This document shows positions 43,862-56,351 of a stretch of 64,000 nucleotides of DNA, piece after piece. The position numbers and the translations under genes were made by a program. Within the stretch, counting starts at the first letter, position 1, and every line of letters starts with the position of its first letter. The notes beneath the pieces are model-generated. The model saw only the letters and a program-made list of their open reading frames with translations, ran no database searches and was not told where the DNA came from. The DNA is from Fagopyrum homotropicum (Eukaryota; Streptophyta; Magnoliopsida; Caryophyllales; Polygonaceae): contig BSWB01000003.1 of the NCBI GenBank assembly GCA_033239125.1, positions 131,988,320 through 132,052,319 on the forward strand. Direction: 5' to 3'.

Positions 43862-44437
43862 TGATAGAAATAGGGGCGATCTAGATCGAGGAGAAACTTC
43901 AACTACTTCTTCTTAATCGTTTGAGTCGGATCAAACATAGAACTTGAGCGGTGGAAGCTTAGAAATGGATGTGGAAGCGTACGGTCGATCCGATCTAGTT
44001 AGATCGAATCATCCACGAAGTGGAGTAGATTGGAGTTGATCCTTCAAAAGGATCCTCGAGTATGAAGGCTTGGATCAAAGACTAGATCCAAGATAGAACT
44101 TTAAGAGGATTGAAGAAGAAGTGATGCCTAAACCAAGTAAGAGGATTTTCTCTTCACAATACTTGGATTCAACTTAGACATATCTTACAAATGAGAAAAA
44201 CCATCCTTATATAGTGGATGGAGGCTAAATCAAAGGTTGGAAAATAAATGACGGAATTAAAAGCCGGAATTTAAGGTTCTGAAACGAAAGGTCTAAATAC
44301 GAAAGGTCGGAATTTAAGTCACGGAATTAAGTTCCGGAATTAAAGTGCCGAATATAAAAATCCAATTATTAAATAGCCGAAATATTTAAATGTCTTCATA
44401 ATGGTTGCGGATGGCATCGCCATCCGGGGGCGTATTA
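43862..44437 (-). mobile_element. TRIM-like LTR, minus orientation
   Basis: The inverted counterpart of 42670-43219. On the minus strand it begins TAATACGCCCCCGG (TG mutated) and ends CTATTTCTATCA, then TTGGTATCAGAG. A third fragment of the same LTR start lies at 44460-44500 (minus). Confidence 0.75.
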
Positions 44438-44523
44438 TTCTCCTCCTCTTATTAAGGTTGGAAGGACCCGGATGGCGAGGCCATCCGGGGGCGTATCATT
44501 CGGCTATTTCTTGATCGTTTGAA

Positions 44524-44745
44524 TTGGAAATTGATCGCTTCATGAAGGATGTCCAAGATAACGAGGCTAGTGATTATAAACTTTCTGTTCCTATTTATGA
44601 TCATGTGGAATTAACGGAATCTGATTTGATTGCTGATGATGAGCATGATATAGATACAAGCATGAATGAGCATTCTCTTGTTAGCAATGTGCATGAGCCT
44701 AAGTTATTGCATTCCTCTTTGAGTAGTGATCTATCTTCTTGTTGA
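44524..44745 (+). CDS. Acidic 73-aa frame, unrecognised
   Basis: The frame opens MEIDRFMKDVQDNEASDYKL and continues acidic (LTESDLIADDEHDIDTSMNE), then stops. It follows the TRIM fragments and is probably a remnant of a retrotransposon polyprotein. I cannot assign a family. Confidence 0.2.
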   Translation: MEIDRFMKDVQDNEASDYKLSVPIYDHVELTESDLIADDEHDIDTSMNEHSLVSNVHEPKLLHSSLSSDLSSC

Positions 44746-44879
44746 GCAAAAATGTACATAAATTTACAAAACACATTTTTAAGTTTTTTATTTGTTTGAG
44801 TTCGACCCTCTCTTTTTGACCTTATGATTTTAAGTTATATAAATACCGATATTTGGTTTGCTTTGGTGATTTGGGCTGC

Positions 44880-45645
44880 ACCCGTTTTTGGACGGGTTGC
44901 CTACATACCTCGTTAAAGAGGATCAAGCCTCACGTAGTTTAGTGTTTTCATGCATTAGAGAATCAAAGTTCAAACCCACCTTCTAGGAAGGGTTGTCTAG
45001 ACGAAGATCCAACTATCATTTGCATGGTATTTATATCTGGAACATGCATCATAAGATTAAAGTAAACCCACCTTCTAGGAAGGGTTGCTTAATTTATCCC
45101 GCTATCACATGCGTGATAAAGAAGAGTATTGGGTCATTTGTTTTGTTTTTTTTATTTTTAATACCCTTAACTGAATCTGGTTCATAATTTACCAAATTTC
45201 CTACGTATCCTTTATTGAGAATCAAGTCGTACGTATTTCTTAGTTGTTTAGACTTTTGTGGTTAAACTCGACGAGCGGATGCTTTATATCTAGTTCATGA
45301 ATATTTGGAAATTTTGGTTTAACTCTAAGATTTATTTTAGAGTTGATTTTATTCAAGCGGTGCGACTGAATCCAATATTGGATTTCCTACGTAGATCGGA
45401 AATAGCATCAAGTCATGATGTAGTTGTGGATAAAAAGATATTTGGGTTAGATTTTGTGAGGTTAAACTCGACGAGCGGATGCTATATATTGAGTTTAGAA
45501 ATTTTGGCGTTTTTTAATTTTACGTCCAAGATTTGATTCAAAAAATACTTTTACTTAGACGAGGCGACTGAATCCAATTTAATTTTATATCGGATTTCCT
45601 ATGTAGCTTAGAACGAGCATCAAGTCATAACGTAGTTCTACAAGT
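44880..45645. repeat. Degenerate ~200-bp tandem repeats
   Basis: 'gaggttaaactcgacgagcggatgct' recurs at 45259 and 45458; 'tttcctacgta....atcaagtc..acgtag' at about 45197, 45383 and 45594 with an earlier version near 44900; 'aaacccaccttctaggaagggttg' occurs at 44973 and 45063. They look like the tail of an old LTR element. Confidence 0.65.
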
Positions 45646-46131
45646 ATAAATATTTAATTACGATACATAATCTTAAATTTATGATCCTATTTGTTAAGAT
45701 TTTGTCTTAATGGGATCACTTTTGTAAATACAATATTTAATGAGTCATTCTTTATAAAAGTTTATTTTTTTAGGTTTATTTATAAATAAACCAAATTTGA
45801 TTTGAAATTGATAGTCTTTCACGTGATTCGATTTTACAAGATTTCATTTGTTTATTTACTTTTTCTCTTCTTTTTGTTTCCTTTCAAAACAAAAGAAATG
45901 GGTCCCATGACTCCTATTTTTAAGTGAAAGAAAAGATGAAAATAGGATTAACAAAAAGTTTCTTGGGAAGTGGAGATCATGATTCCCAATCCCTTATTTA
46001 TTGGTGTGGGCTCCACCATACATAAGAAAACCAAATTTTATTTCCTTCTCTTTTTTTATTCCTTCTTTTTTATTTCTTTTACTTTGTTTCTTTCTTTTCT
46101 TTCTTTGTTTCCTTCATTCTCTCTTATACGT
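45646..46131. other. AT-rich, no gene seen
   Basis: T-rich intergenic sequence with pyrimidine runs at 46040-46120. I find no coding frame or repeat of note. Confidence 0.5.
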
Positions 46132-46408
46132 AGAGCTGTGCATACGGTCCAGACCGGACCGGACCGGACCGTAACGGTTCGGTCCGAACCGGTCCGATTC
46201 CGGGTTGGACCGGTTTGTACATAAATTGTGCAATTTTGAATATTGCGGACCGGACCGGATCGGATTGGACCGGATTGTACCTTAATTGTACAATTTTTGT
46301 GAGGTTTTCCGGTCCAAAACCGGACCGGAATGGACCGGATTGGACCGAACTGGACCGGACCGGACCGGAAATTCGTTGTTTACGGTCCAACCCGGGTTAC
46401 GGTTTTTT
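46132..46408. repeat. GGACC/CCGGA-rich repeat element
   Basis: It starts 'tagagctgtgcatacggtcc' and has many overlapping GGACCGGA units, then 'tttacggtccaacccgggttacgg'. Similar 'gctgtgcat.cggt' elements are common in plant intergenic DNA, possibly hAT-derived. I could not find a target duplication. Confidence 0.5.
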
Positions 46409-48532
46409 TGTAATGCCCGGAAAATTTAATTTCCGTTTAATGCCCGATCAACCCGGGTTACGTTAACCTAATCTAATTACCCTAACGCTCCGCATCCCTC
46501 TACGCTCTATCTCCTACGTACCCTCTCACACGTCCGCCCACCGCCAGCCACGACCAAGACAAGCCAGCAGAACGCTGCACCGCCGAGACACACCAAGACC
46601 ACCAGAGGCGCTCTCCACCGTGACTGCACGCCGGAAGGGGTAACGACGACAACCGAATGACGGCAGCAACACTTCTAGACCGGTGAGTAACAATCTCCCT
46701 TCTTCTTTACGCTATCCTAGCCTCTGAATGACGGGAGTCCTGTTGCACAGCCGATGCCACACCAACCGTCTTCAACAGCAACCACGCCGACCTGCTGCAC
46801 TCCTCCGGTGGGAACGAGAAATACTCGGGTTGTTGCCTAGCCACTACAGACGGCGCCTCCCCCTTGTGACAAACTGAATTGAACCTGCAACAAATTGAAA
46901 ACCAATGCCGGGTCTGTCCTTATCGACCTGATTTGAGCCGTGACTCGTAGGCTGTGGTGAGTAAGCAACCCCTCTTGTACGTACATTGTAGTGTACAGAG
47001 AGACTCGAACCTAGGACCTTAGACATCTTAGAAAATTTCCAGTTGTGAGCTGAAACTGCTAACTTTGAACCCGTATTTGGATAACTTAAATCGAACATCC
47101 ACCGTTGAATTTTTGATATATTGTAGATAGAAATATGTAGTTTAGTGTGACAAAATTTGTGAGAAAGTTAACGGTCGGATTAGAACTTATAAGGACTCGA
47201 AGTAGGACACATGGGTTGTTTTTACAGCAGAGGAAATTTGGCTAAGTATGGAAATTTTCAGCTTTCTTTCCAACTTTTGAGATTTATGGGAGAGTGATGA
47301 TTAAGTAGTTTTGAGAGATCTTTACCCCTATGTTTGGTATGCATATCATAGAGGATCTAGGATTTACTTTCGGAATTTTTATATCTTTATCCAAGCCGTG
47401 TATATTAACCAAAGTCGGACCTTAACGACTTTTTGTATAAACCAAGAATTTTGGGTAGCTCTTATAAATCCTTATCAAATTTATTCTTGAGAACCATATT
47501 ATGGAAATAAGTTCTAAAAGAAAATATGAGAATCTAATGATAGAATTTTGAGAGTTTCGGAACCGGGGGTAAAATAGTCATTTTACCTTAAGAGGGCATT
47601 TAGTAATTTTCTCTTGATGAGTTGGTGCATCTTAGAAGTTATAGACTTCTAAGATTATGGGATGTATTTTGATCCACGTGCCTTGTATGACAGGCGTTTG
47701 AGTTTCTACGGTTGCAGACCGAGTTGAGATTGTGTGAGTTGTGGTTTGATTCAGGTAAGTCCTTGCGACTTACTTAACTGGTTTTTGGATATTAGTTGAG
47801 TGATAATGGTTGTGTGTGTGCAATGTGTGTTATAATAAAAATAACAACTTGTTAGGACGACCGTCGTTATTATGTGTTAAGGCCCAAGTGTATGTATAAC
47901 GGGTCGTGACATCACTGCCTAGCTCTGCCAAGAGACTGGGAGGTTCTCTATACCCAGACCATACAGGTACACGGTGAGATGCATCGGATCCACTCCTGAT
48001 GGGTACACGGGGGCGGAGGCGAGGTTTGGGAATCCCTCGTGTCACAAAATAAGTATCATTAGTAAGAGTGAATGACTTAAATGAAGATAATAAATGGATT
48101 GTTTGAAAGCATGATGAGTGTTTATTATTTTATGTGTGTGTGTGGTATTATTATTCTCCTAATGTTTAGATAACTAGCTAGTTGTTGCTTTGATGTGTTT
48201 TTAGATTTACCGCAGGTTAGAACAGCAGCTGAGTGATCCGGAAGTAGTGGTCAGCCGGGTCTCCGTACTCCTTAGAGTGGGGGTTTGGGTTGTTGCTTTG
48301 TTGTTCTTTCCTCTTGTTAAGACAATTAGTCTTTTCCGTCGCTTAAGTACTATAGGTTGTTAGACTTTGTTGCATTCATCCTGTTAAAAATACATTTTTT
48401 TTTGGAATTTCGGTTTTTCTTATTTGTGTCTTGTTGCAAGATCCTAGTAAAATTGTTGTCAAACTGAGGTCGGGACCCATTGTGAGGTCCTAACCAGTAA
48501 TGTCCCGAGTTCTGAGAATTCGGGGTGTTACA
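46409..48532 (+). mobile_element. 5' LTR of an older Ty3/gypsy element
   Basis: It starts TGTAATGCCCGG and ends CGGGGTGTTACA. It carries the group's conserved blocks: 'caggtaagtccttgcgacttactt', 'gcccaagtgtatgtataacggg', 'gcaggttagaa..gc..agtgatccgga' and 'gtcgggacccattgtgaggtcc'. The matching 3' LTR is not in the window. Confidence 0.82.
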
Positions 48533-48535
48533 ACA

Positions 48536-48547
48536 TGGTATCAGAGC
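48536..48547 (+). other. Primer-binding site, tRNA-Met type
   Basis: TGGTATCAGAGC lies 3 nt after the LTR end. Confidence 0.88.
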
Positions 48548-49400
48548 TCTAGGTTGGCAACAATGGCACTTGAAATCTTCTGAAAGACCGAATAAGTAAT
48601 TAAGCAGAACCCGAAAAGGGATCTGAGTTTTAAAAAGGACTTTTAGTTTTCAAATACATGCATAGTCTGGTTGGAAATAGAAAGTACGGCTGACCACCAC
48701 TACTACCGCGGATCTCAGTATGCTTAGTATGGACTTTAGGTTTCACTTTAGTTTGACTTATTAGCTTGATTATAAAGATATGTGATATAGATAAGTATAT
48801 GCCGAAGATTAGTAGAAATTATAGTTATGTTATGTACTTAACGGAGATAACATAATGAGTTTCTCACTCCGTTGACACATCTAAGTAGATTTCGGAGGGT
48901 GTCAACGTGAGGATTAGTATGCACATCTTATGTGTATTAGGGTAAACGAACGGCGGGCAACCCTTTCGAGCTTGTTGAGGAACGTCGAGACGGAAAAGTG
49001 AAGACTAAAAGACAACACCAACTACGATGACAAGAAGGGAATCCCGAGTCAACTCAATGGGATCAAATGAAGAATATACATGAGGGTAGTTCGGCAACGC
49101 GTTGGATGACCGGCAAGTATACAAATTGGAAGAGACAACCCATAGGTTCTTTCAAGATGGTGTAAAGCAACGTTACAAAAAAAGGGGTGCCTTCAGAAAC
49201 AAAAATAGGTATGAAGGTCAAGATGAAATACAATAGTGATCCAGACAAGAGGCATTGAATCTAAGCTTACTGACGGACTAGAAGGTGAAAGTTTGAGGCT
49301 AGAAGCAAAGCGGACTATGATCACTTTCGACAAGCTACTTGCCACCACAATCAAGATGGGAGACCAAGACAATCATAAGCGTAGGAGTCAAGATAAGATA
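48548..49400 (+). pseudogene. Internal region of the older Ty3/gypsy element, left part
   Basis: No readable gag or pol. The leader phrase 'aggttggcaacaatggcact.g.aatcttct' is shared with 52237-52268. It is cut by the younger element at 49401 and resumes at 59173 after the AGATA duplication. Confidence 0.6.
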
Positions 49401-52217
49401 TGTAACGCCCCAATTTTTTTTAGGCACATTTCGATTTTTATTTATCCGATTTTTATCGATATTTTAATAACTTATAAATATTTACGGGTATGCTCATGTT
49501 GTAAATTAATTTTTATAAGTTAATATATTTTACATTTATATATATTCCGTAATTTATTTTACGGAAAGTTCGGAAATGTTTCCGATTCGAAAATTCAGTT
49601 TCGAATGCTTTTATCGAGTTATTTTAATTCCGGACTCCTATTTTTATACTATTTTATTTATTTATTCATTCTTATATTACTTTATTTCTTTCCCACTGTC
49701 CCCTTTCTTCATCTCTTTTCTTTCTCTGGTACTGCTTTTCTCCCTAGCCTTTGTTTTGTTGCTAGCCGAATGATAGCTCCCCTACGCCTGCAGAGTGCAG
49801 ACGTATCGACCCCTCGATCTCCCAACTCCGACCTCCCCTTCTCGATTTTTTTTTTCCGTCACAACCAAAACTTCAACTCAGCCCCTGCTTCGCTAACCTC
49901 CGTTCCCCACAGGCCCTATCCCTTCTTTTGGAATCGGAACTACACCAACAGGAACACACACATCTCCAGCCTCCTCTTGCAAGCCTTGCCGAAAGACCGC
50001 CTCACCTACCGCCCTCGACAACGCCATTGGCCGAGCCGGATCGAATACCACCACATGCAGCTCCTGTCCTCTCCCGAACCTCTGCTCTTCATGTCTCCCT
50101 TGAAGGGACGACCTCCCTCGTCCTTCTTTGCATCACCACCGCCACGAGCCTTCTCCACCCACGCTGGGCCATCAGACGCGCCGAAGACTCTCACCTTTGA
50201 AGCCTCATGTAGCAGCAACCACCACCTCTTCGCCCTTCTTCCACCGGGAATGCAGCACGGTTACAACACCTACCGCCCCTATCCAAACCTCGCCCTCCAT
50301 TTTCGACATCAGGCAATATCACCTCTTCCTCCTCGCCGGAGAACCATCTCCGAGACCGCCGCCAGGGTGAGAGGGTGCCGACACCACCGGAGATGTCACC
50401 TCCTTGCCTTCTCATGGAATCGTTCAACGGGACCGCCGCATCTTGCCTGCCTTGCCTCTGCCGCCTTCAACAGTGGGTTAAGAAACCCTTTTCAATATTC
50501 CAATTCGGCCCCCTTGATTTTGTGATAATTGCATAATATACCCACATCTTTATAATTTCAGTTTTGACCCACAGTTTTGGAAGTTTGCATTTATACCCTC
50601 TGCAAAATTTATTTATAAAAAAGACCTAAGTTTCTGAAATTGAACTTTATGCCCTGCATGCTTAATTACATCTTTTGGACTATATTTATATTTTTGGAAT
50701 ATGACTCAAAGTTTAATTACAGGTTATGACCCATATTTTTGGAATGGTATAATTAGCCCGGAAAATGTATTTAATGGTTTTAACTTGGGTTTTAAAAGTG
50801 GGGTTTCCCTTAGAGTATATATGTTCTTTATTCCGTTCAAATTTAGCTTATAAGCTAAATTTGCTTAGTTTGATGCTAGGTTCGGAAGCGCTCCGATAAA
50901 GGCCTAACGAGTCCAAGTCGACCTCCGTTGAACGACTTCCGTCTTTTGACTTCATGTGAGTATTCTTTCCCTTCGATTTAGTTATGTTTAGTATTAGTAT
51001 CATGCTAGGTTGGATCTAGCATAACTTAGAGTTAATGCCAAGTAGTGGTTTGAACCTTAGGTGAGTTTTGAGGATTGTCGATTGTTGTAGGGCGTTGAGT
51101 GTTTGCGTTGATCTTGTGAGCTTATGAGGATTGAGACTATAGTTGTATGATCTTGTTGAAATTGTAGAAACTAGGATGAGAGTATCCTAGCATGTGTTGT
51201 GATGGTTATGACCTTGTGAGATCGTGAGGATTAGGAGCCGTTATGCTATCATGGTTATGGGTTATGATCTTGCGAGATCATTGGGACTAGAAGTCTAAGG
51301 ACTTCTAGCATGTCAGAGAGATGTTGATTGTGTGCCTTGTTTTGACCAGGCGTTGAGTGCCTTCCTACGGGAAGTTGAGAGCGGTGGTTAGCGGGATTAT
51401 CTTTGGGACGAGGTAAGTCTCCGGACTTACTTAGCTCGTATTCTTTGTATTAGCATTATTGTGTGTTGGGTGGTGTGTGTTTATTATTTTACTTTTTATA
51501 ACAACTAAACCGGAAATAGGATTACCGACCTTTATATATTATTTGGCCCAAGTGTATGATAACGGGCGGTGACATCACTGCCTGGCTCCCCGTGAGAGCT
51601 AGGGGGATCTCGGCGACTGGCCCGTGTTGGTTAGACGGTCGGAGGCATCCGACCGTTCCATTGCCGGAAGAAGGGACCGAGGCGAGTTTTGGAGGATTCT
51701 CGTGTCACAAAAGAAGTTGAATTAGAACGGGATATGACTTAATAATAATAAAGATAATAAACCGGATTTGTGTGCTTCTGAGTATGTTGTGTGACTATGA
51801 TGATTTACTTGTGTTTGTGCCTTTCCCTTTGATTCTAATGCTTCGAATATGAGCTAACGGTTTTATACCGACTGTTGTAGATTGCATTGCAGGTTAGGAT
51901 TGCGCCCGAGAGATCCGGAAGAGTGGGCAGCCGGGGTTCCGTACATTTTAGGATTGGGTTTTGGGTGGAGTCGAGTTTGAGTATTGTATCTATTGTATGT
52001 TGTATGGCGTCTAGTCTTTGGAGTTGTATTTTCGGCTGAAGTCATTAGTTGTATTCTTTCGGGTTTTTCTTTTCATTGCATAAAAATGATTTATGTTTTG
52101 TCTTTATTTGTGCCATGTTGGAAAGGTCCGGTGAAATTGTTGTCAAGCTAAGGGTCGGGACCCATTGTGAGGTCCCAACCCGTAGCGCCCCGAGTCCCGC
52201 GGATTTGGGGTGTTACA
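49401..52217 (+). mobile_element. 5' LTR of the young Ty3/gypsy element
   Basis: TGTAACGCCCC to GGGGTGTTACA, 2817 bp. It contains a C-rich section (49750-50480) with an open frame of 306 codons that I do not consider coding. It also has a TATA candidate at about 49644 and the conserved donor hairpin at 51413-51430 with acceptor TTGCAG at 51892. Confidence 0.95.
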
Positions 52218-52221
52218 AAAG

Positions 52222-52235
52222 TGGTATCAGAGCCC
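52222..52235 (+). other. Primer-binding site, tRNA-Met type (young element)
   Basis: TGGTATCAGAGCCC, 4 nt after the LTR end. Confidence 0.9.
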
Positions 52236-52920
52236 AAGGTTGACAACAATGGCACTCGCAATCTTCTAAAGGCCGAATAAGGAATAAACAGAACCCTGCG
52301 GGTTTTGAGTTTTCGTTTTCAAAATTCACATGCATGAGTCGGGGTAGAATGTAAAGACCACCACCACTCCTTCCGTGGATCTCGGAAGCTTAGTTTATTG
52401 GACTTGGTATTTATATGTATATATATATATATGGATATGAGGGTTGTAGTCATGCATGATGGAATTGATGTGTATCTTGGTGGATTGTAGTTGCATGATG
52501 GATATGACTTATGTGTATAGTGAATATATGTGGACTATAATACATGTTTGGACCTTGTATTGTTGTATTGGATTTTCGGATGTGATATATTAGTAGTTAT
52601 GTGGACATAGGACATATATATGCTTATATACGGGCTCTTATATATATATAGTAATATATAGTATGGGACCTTATAGTTAGGACGACGGAAAGATATCATC
52701 ACCTTTAAGACGACATTTTTGGCTTAGGATAGTAACATACGGAAACGAGTATGCTCAAGTTATCGAGTTGAGCTTTTCGTGCTAACAAACACCACGACGT
52801 TTCTCGGATTCCTTTAAAGGGATGTCTAAGAGGAGGAGTAGAGGTGATGTAAACAAAGGGCAACCAAGTAAAAGAAAACTCGAGACGACTTAAGGGGGGA
52901 TCAAGATGGGAGCAATACCA

Positions 52921-52952
<32 letters not shown>

Positions 52953-55900
52953 GAAAAAGAAAAAGAAAAAAGAAAGAAAAGGGAGCAACATTAAAGTGTA
53001 AAAGCAGTTTTAAAGGAGCCATGCTCGAACGATGATGAGAACAAGGGAGAGAATGAACTTAAGTTTATTCAAGAAGACGCGTGGACAACTAAAGATGCGA
53101 ATCGAGGAGGAGAGAGATACATTCTAACAAGGTTAAAGATGACATTACATTAGGAGGCAAAGCTTTCCTTAGACATTTCTAAGCTTGGAGTTAAGATGAG
53201 AGAAGTGAACGAAACATGTGAGAAGGATTTAAAATACCGTAAGTTAAGCTTACGAGGTACCAAAAAAGTAAAGTACAACATTACTAGAGTTATGAGAAGA
53301 AGGGCATGGTGGGGAGTCACGTAGAGTTGACCGATTTCCATTATGATGATAAGACTAAGAAACGCCAAGAAGGAGGAAGTGGGTATAAATGATGACCCCA
53401 AGAAGATGAAAGACAAAACAAAGAGTTTTGATCGAGAGACTTAAGATACCAACCAAGAGGAACGCGAGTGGATGCTAGCTAGGGCTATAATCGTTGGGAA
53501 GGTGCTCTTGAAAGACACCAAGGAAGAATGGTTAAGTCTATGAAAGGGAGTTATATGAAACAACAAGGCAAAGAAGATATAGTTACCTTATAAAGAAGAG
53601 GAAGCATGGAATGAAGAAAAAAAAAAAAACCAATGAAGTTTAAGGTAAAGTACCCCGAGGAGGGTAGCCTTCATGAGAATGGTAACATGAGAAGTGTAGT
53701 AGAATAATAAGTCATTGAGTTTGGAGAAGGTCAGATACAAGTTAATCAGTGAAAACTGAGAACGCACAGGTGTGGGTTGCCTATTGGTGATTGTAGATTG
53801 GGATGAGTAAACAAGATTATGGGCATACAGAGGGATTTGGAGGGACTTATGCGACCTTTGTAGGTCATGAAATTGGCATATGGGATGACGAAACGAATTA
53901 GAGGTTTTAAAGTTTGACCACGGTAAAGGGGAAGTAGTGAATCAAGAAGAGGGTAAGGTGTCATGGAGGTGGTATGTAAACGAGAGTATATAGAGGATGC
54001 AGGGTATGAAATGGATGATATGATACCGCGGGCAAGAGATAAGTCAAGTCTCTAGACTCACACGGAAGAGACATGGTGGCTATGGCGTGAAAGAAAGGAC
54101 CTAGATTAGGGCAACACTGTAACCTTAGGGTTATGATGTTAGTACCTGGAGATGTAATGAGTTTGATATTTTAGTGGTTTTGGATAGGGAGTTTCTTCTA
54201 GAATTTTTCCACAAGGCATACCGGTATAGTTGTGAAGTTGTTCATAGAATACCGAGAGATGCATAAGGTGACCAACAGGAGTAAGAGAAGATCGAAGTTT
54301 TGAAGTTTGATGTCGACAAGAGATGTACAAAAAGTATATGGAAGATTGAGGTTAGAACCTCTACCGTAGGGTTGACGATACATAAGGAAATGAAGTAGGT
54401 TCCACACCTACTCGAAGGAATAGTGCAAGCTTATATATTGTGCGAAGAACGGTTCCCAGATGATGGGATGTCATAGAAATTACGAAGATAAGGTCAATTA
54501 TTTTGAAGCACGGTTAAGCCGTGTAGTTGGGATCCTTATGGTGGCAATAAGTGAGAAACCTTAGAAGATTTTCACAATCATGTCACCAAAGAGGAAAAAT
54601 GAGATTAAGATATAGGAATACTTAAATAAGGCTACAAGAGGTAGAAGACTCGAGCAAGTCTCTCGACTTCAACAGATGAAGGATCTCTAGAAGAGGACGG
54701 TGAACATAGTAGTTACAGAAGGAGCAATAAAAGGGTTACAGGACGTCACCCCAACATATTAGAGTGGACCACTTGTCAAGTTTTAAGACAAGGTTGTGTA
54801 GGTCTTATTTATGGGACGAAAGAAGGAAAGATGAAAACCGAGATATCGCAGTTTCCAACACGTCAGAATGTGGATTTGTTCACTAAGGTCAAGCTTGACT
54901 CGATTCCGATATCTAAGGTGCCGTATGGAATGACACTTGTGAAGAGACATGAGTTGTGGAAGCAAGTGAAGCAGCATTTGGAAGAACTTATTGAAAAGAG
55001 TTCATTGGAATTAGTGAAATGTTATGGAGAACTCTAAAGGTTATCTTGAACTCTCGATTTGAAGTTCATATTGGTGTATATCTTAAACTCTTGATTTGAA
55101 GTTGTTATGGAGAACACCAATTTGCAAAAAGAGAGACGGTTATCTCCGTTTGTGCATGGATTACAGTGAGCCGAGCAACATAACAATGAAGAACCAAGTA
55201 TCCCTCACCACGGATAGAGGATCTACCCGACCGGTTGCAAGGGTCGGTAGTCTCTTCTAAGATTTAGTTAAGATTGATTGTCACCGTTTGAGAATTCGAG
55301 ACTCAGATATTGCAAGTACGGCATTTTGGACCAACCAGAGTCACTACGAGAAAGAAGTCGTATGACAAGTGGTCTCGAGATGACAAACCCCGAGAGATAT
55401 GGAAGGAGTTACAAGTTATCTTAGATGTGATGAGCTTTACCAGATATGTGAAGAGAGAAGTTGTGTAACACCTTTTATGGTAACCTAATCCGGATGACAA
55501 TGAAGTATTGAATGAGACGGAAATGGACAATAGAGTTGTGGAGAGTTAAGAAGGTGATTCATTGGTACTACTATTTTGATTTACCTTGAGGTATTTTGGG
55601 TTTGAGGTATACAAATGATTGTTCAAGACAAGGTCTTGATCGAGTAGTGAGGAGCGATGTTAAAGTAATAGCCTACGTGTCGTGTTAGTAGAAGTAGTAT
55701 GGAGCAAAGTACTTCCCTTGTTACTTGGAATTGCAACAAGAATTGGGGAAACATAACATCAAAGTTTGGTTTGACAAGAATCCAAGCCAATAGTGTAAAT
55801 TTGGAGTTCGGTCTTCTTTATTAGAGAAATCAAAAGGAAAATAATAGAAATGCTGCATTTAGAAAGACACGAGAAGGAAGTTAAGTTTTCGATATATCGG

Positions 55901-56313
55901 AACCATTGTGAGATTTTAGCTCGAGTTAGGAAAGTGGTTTGCCGGTTGGCATGGCCGCCGAGAGTAGAGGGTGTTCACCCGGTGTTTCATGTGTTTCCAA
56001 TTATGAGGATCTATTGGTAGACGAGGACCCGATGAGGCTAACTGAAAGACGGACGATTATATCTTTTGTTGAGTTTACGCTGAGTTAGAAGTTTCGATAG
56101 AATCGATGGATTAGACCTAGTTCTTCCCTTAGTTGTGTTATGTGCATGTGTGATATTATTTGTAGTTTGTGCCTGTATGGGAATATGCTTTATGACCCGA
56201 TATATCTTGCGGTGGTAGTTCGAGTAGTTTTTGTTTATAGATTAGAAGGTTTAAGCTTTCTTAATTTGAGAGTTCATATCTCGACCTTAGGGACCGAGAA
56301 GTTCGACGATTAG

Positions 56314-56351
56314 CAAGTTTCGGGACGAAACTTGTTTTTAGGGGGATCTAA
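56314..56351 (+). other. PPT and adjacent hairpin (young element)
   Basis: A perfect 9-bp stem (CAAGTTTCG, loop GGA, CGAAACTTG) at 56314-56334 is followed by TTTTTAGGGGGATCTAA and then the 3' LTR. The tract primes plus-strand synthesis. Confidence 0.85.

Larger units (their letters stand above)
52218..56351 (+). pseudogene. pol: Interior of the young element, pol beyond repair
   Basis: The interior has only frames under 110 codons. RT remnants are recognisable at about 54830-55340: VKLDSIPISKVPYGMT, then LRLCMDYSEPSNITMKNQVS (family: LRLCIDYRQLNKVTIKNKYP), and DIASTAFWTNQSHYEK (family: DIPKTAFRTRYGHYEF). Near 55910-56050, 'gttaggaaagtggtttgccggttggcatggccgccgagagta...' gives weak integrase C-terminal matches (HPVFHV). 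Purine-rich sequence at 52919-52980 (A23 and GAAAAA repeats) replaces most of gag. Such an interior cannot encode particles, so other elements must have moved it. Confidence 0.75.

Noticed and set aside
42670..44437. Inverted LTRs considered as a DNA transposon with long terminal inverted repeats
   Set aside because: One arm is joined to a tRNA-Met primer site and both arms have LTR-type ends (TG..CA), so inverted LTRs explain it better.
49605..50525. 306-codon open frame in the young 5' LTR, also open in the 3' LTR (56555-57475)
   Set aside because: Comparing the two copies, about eleven amino-acid changes stand against one or two silent ones. That is not what a protein under selection shows. 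It lies in a C-rich LTR stretch with few stop codons by composition.
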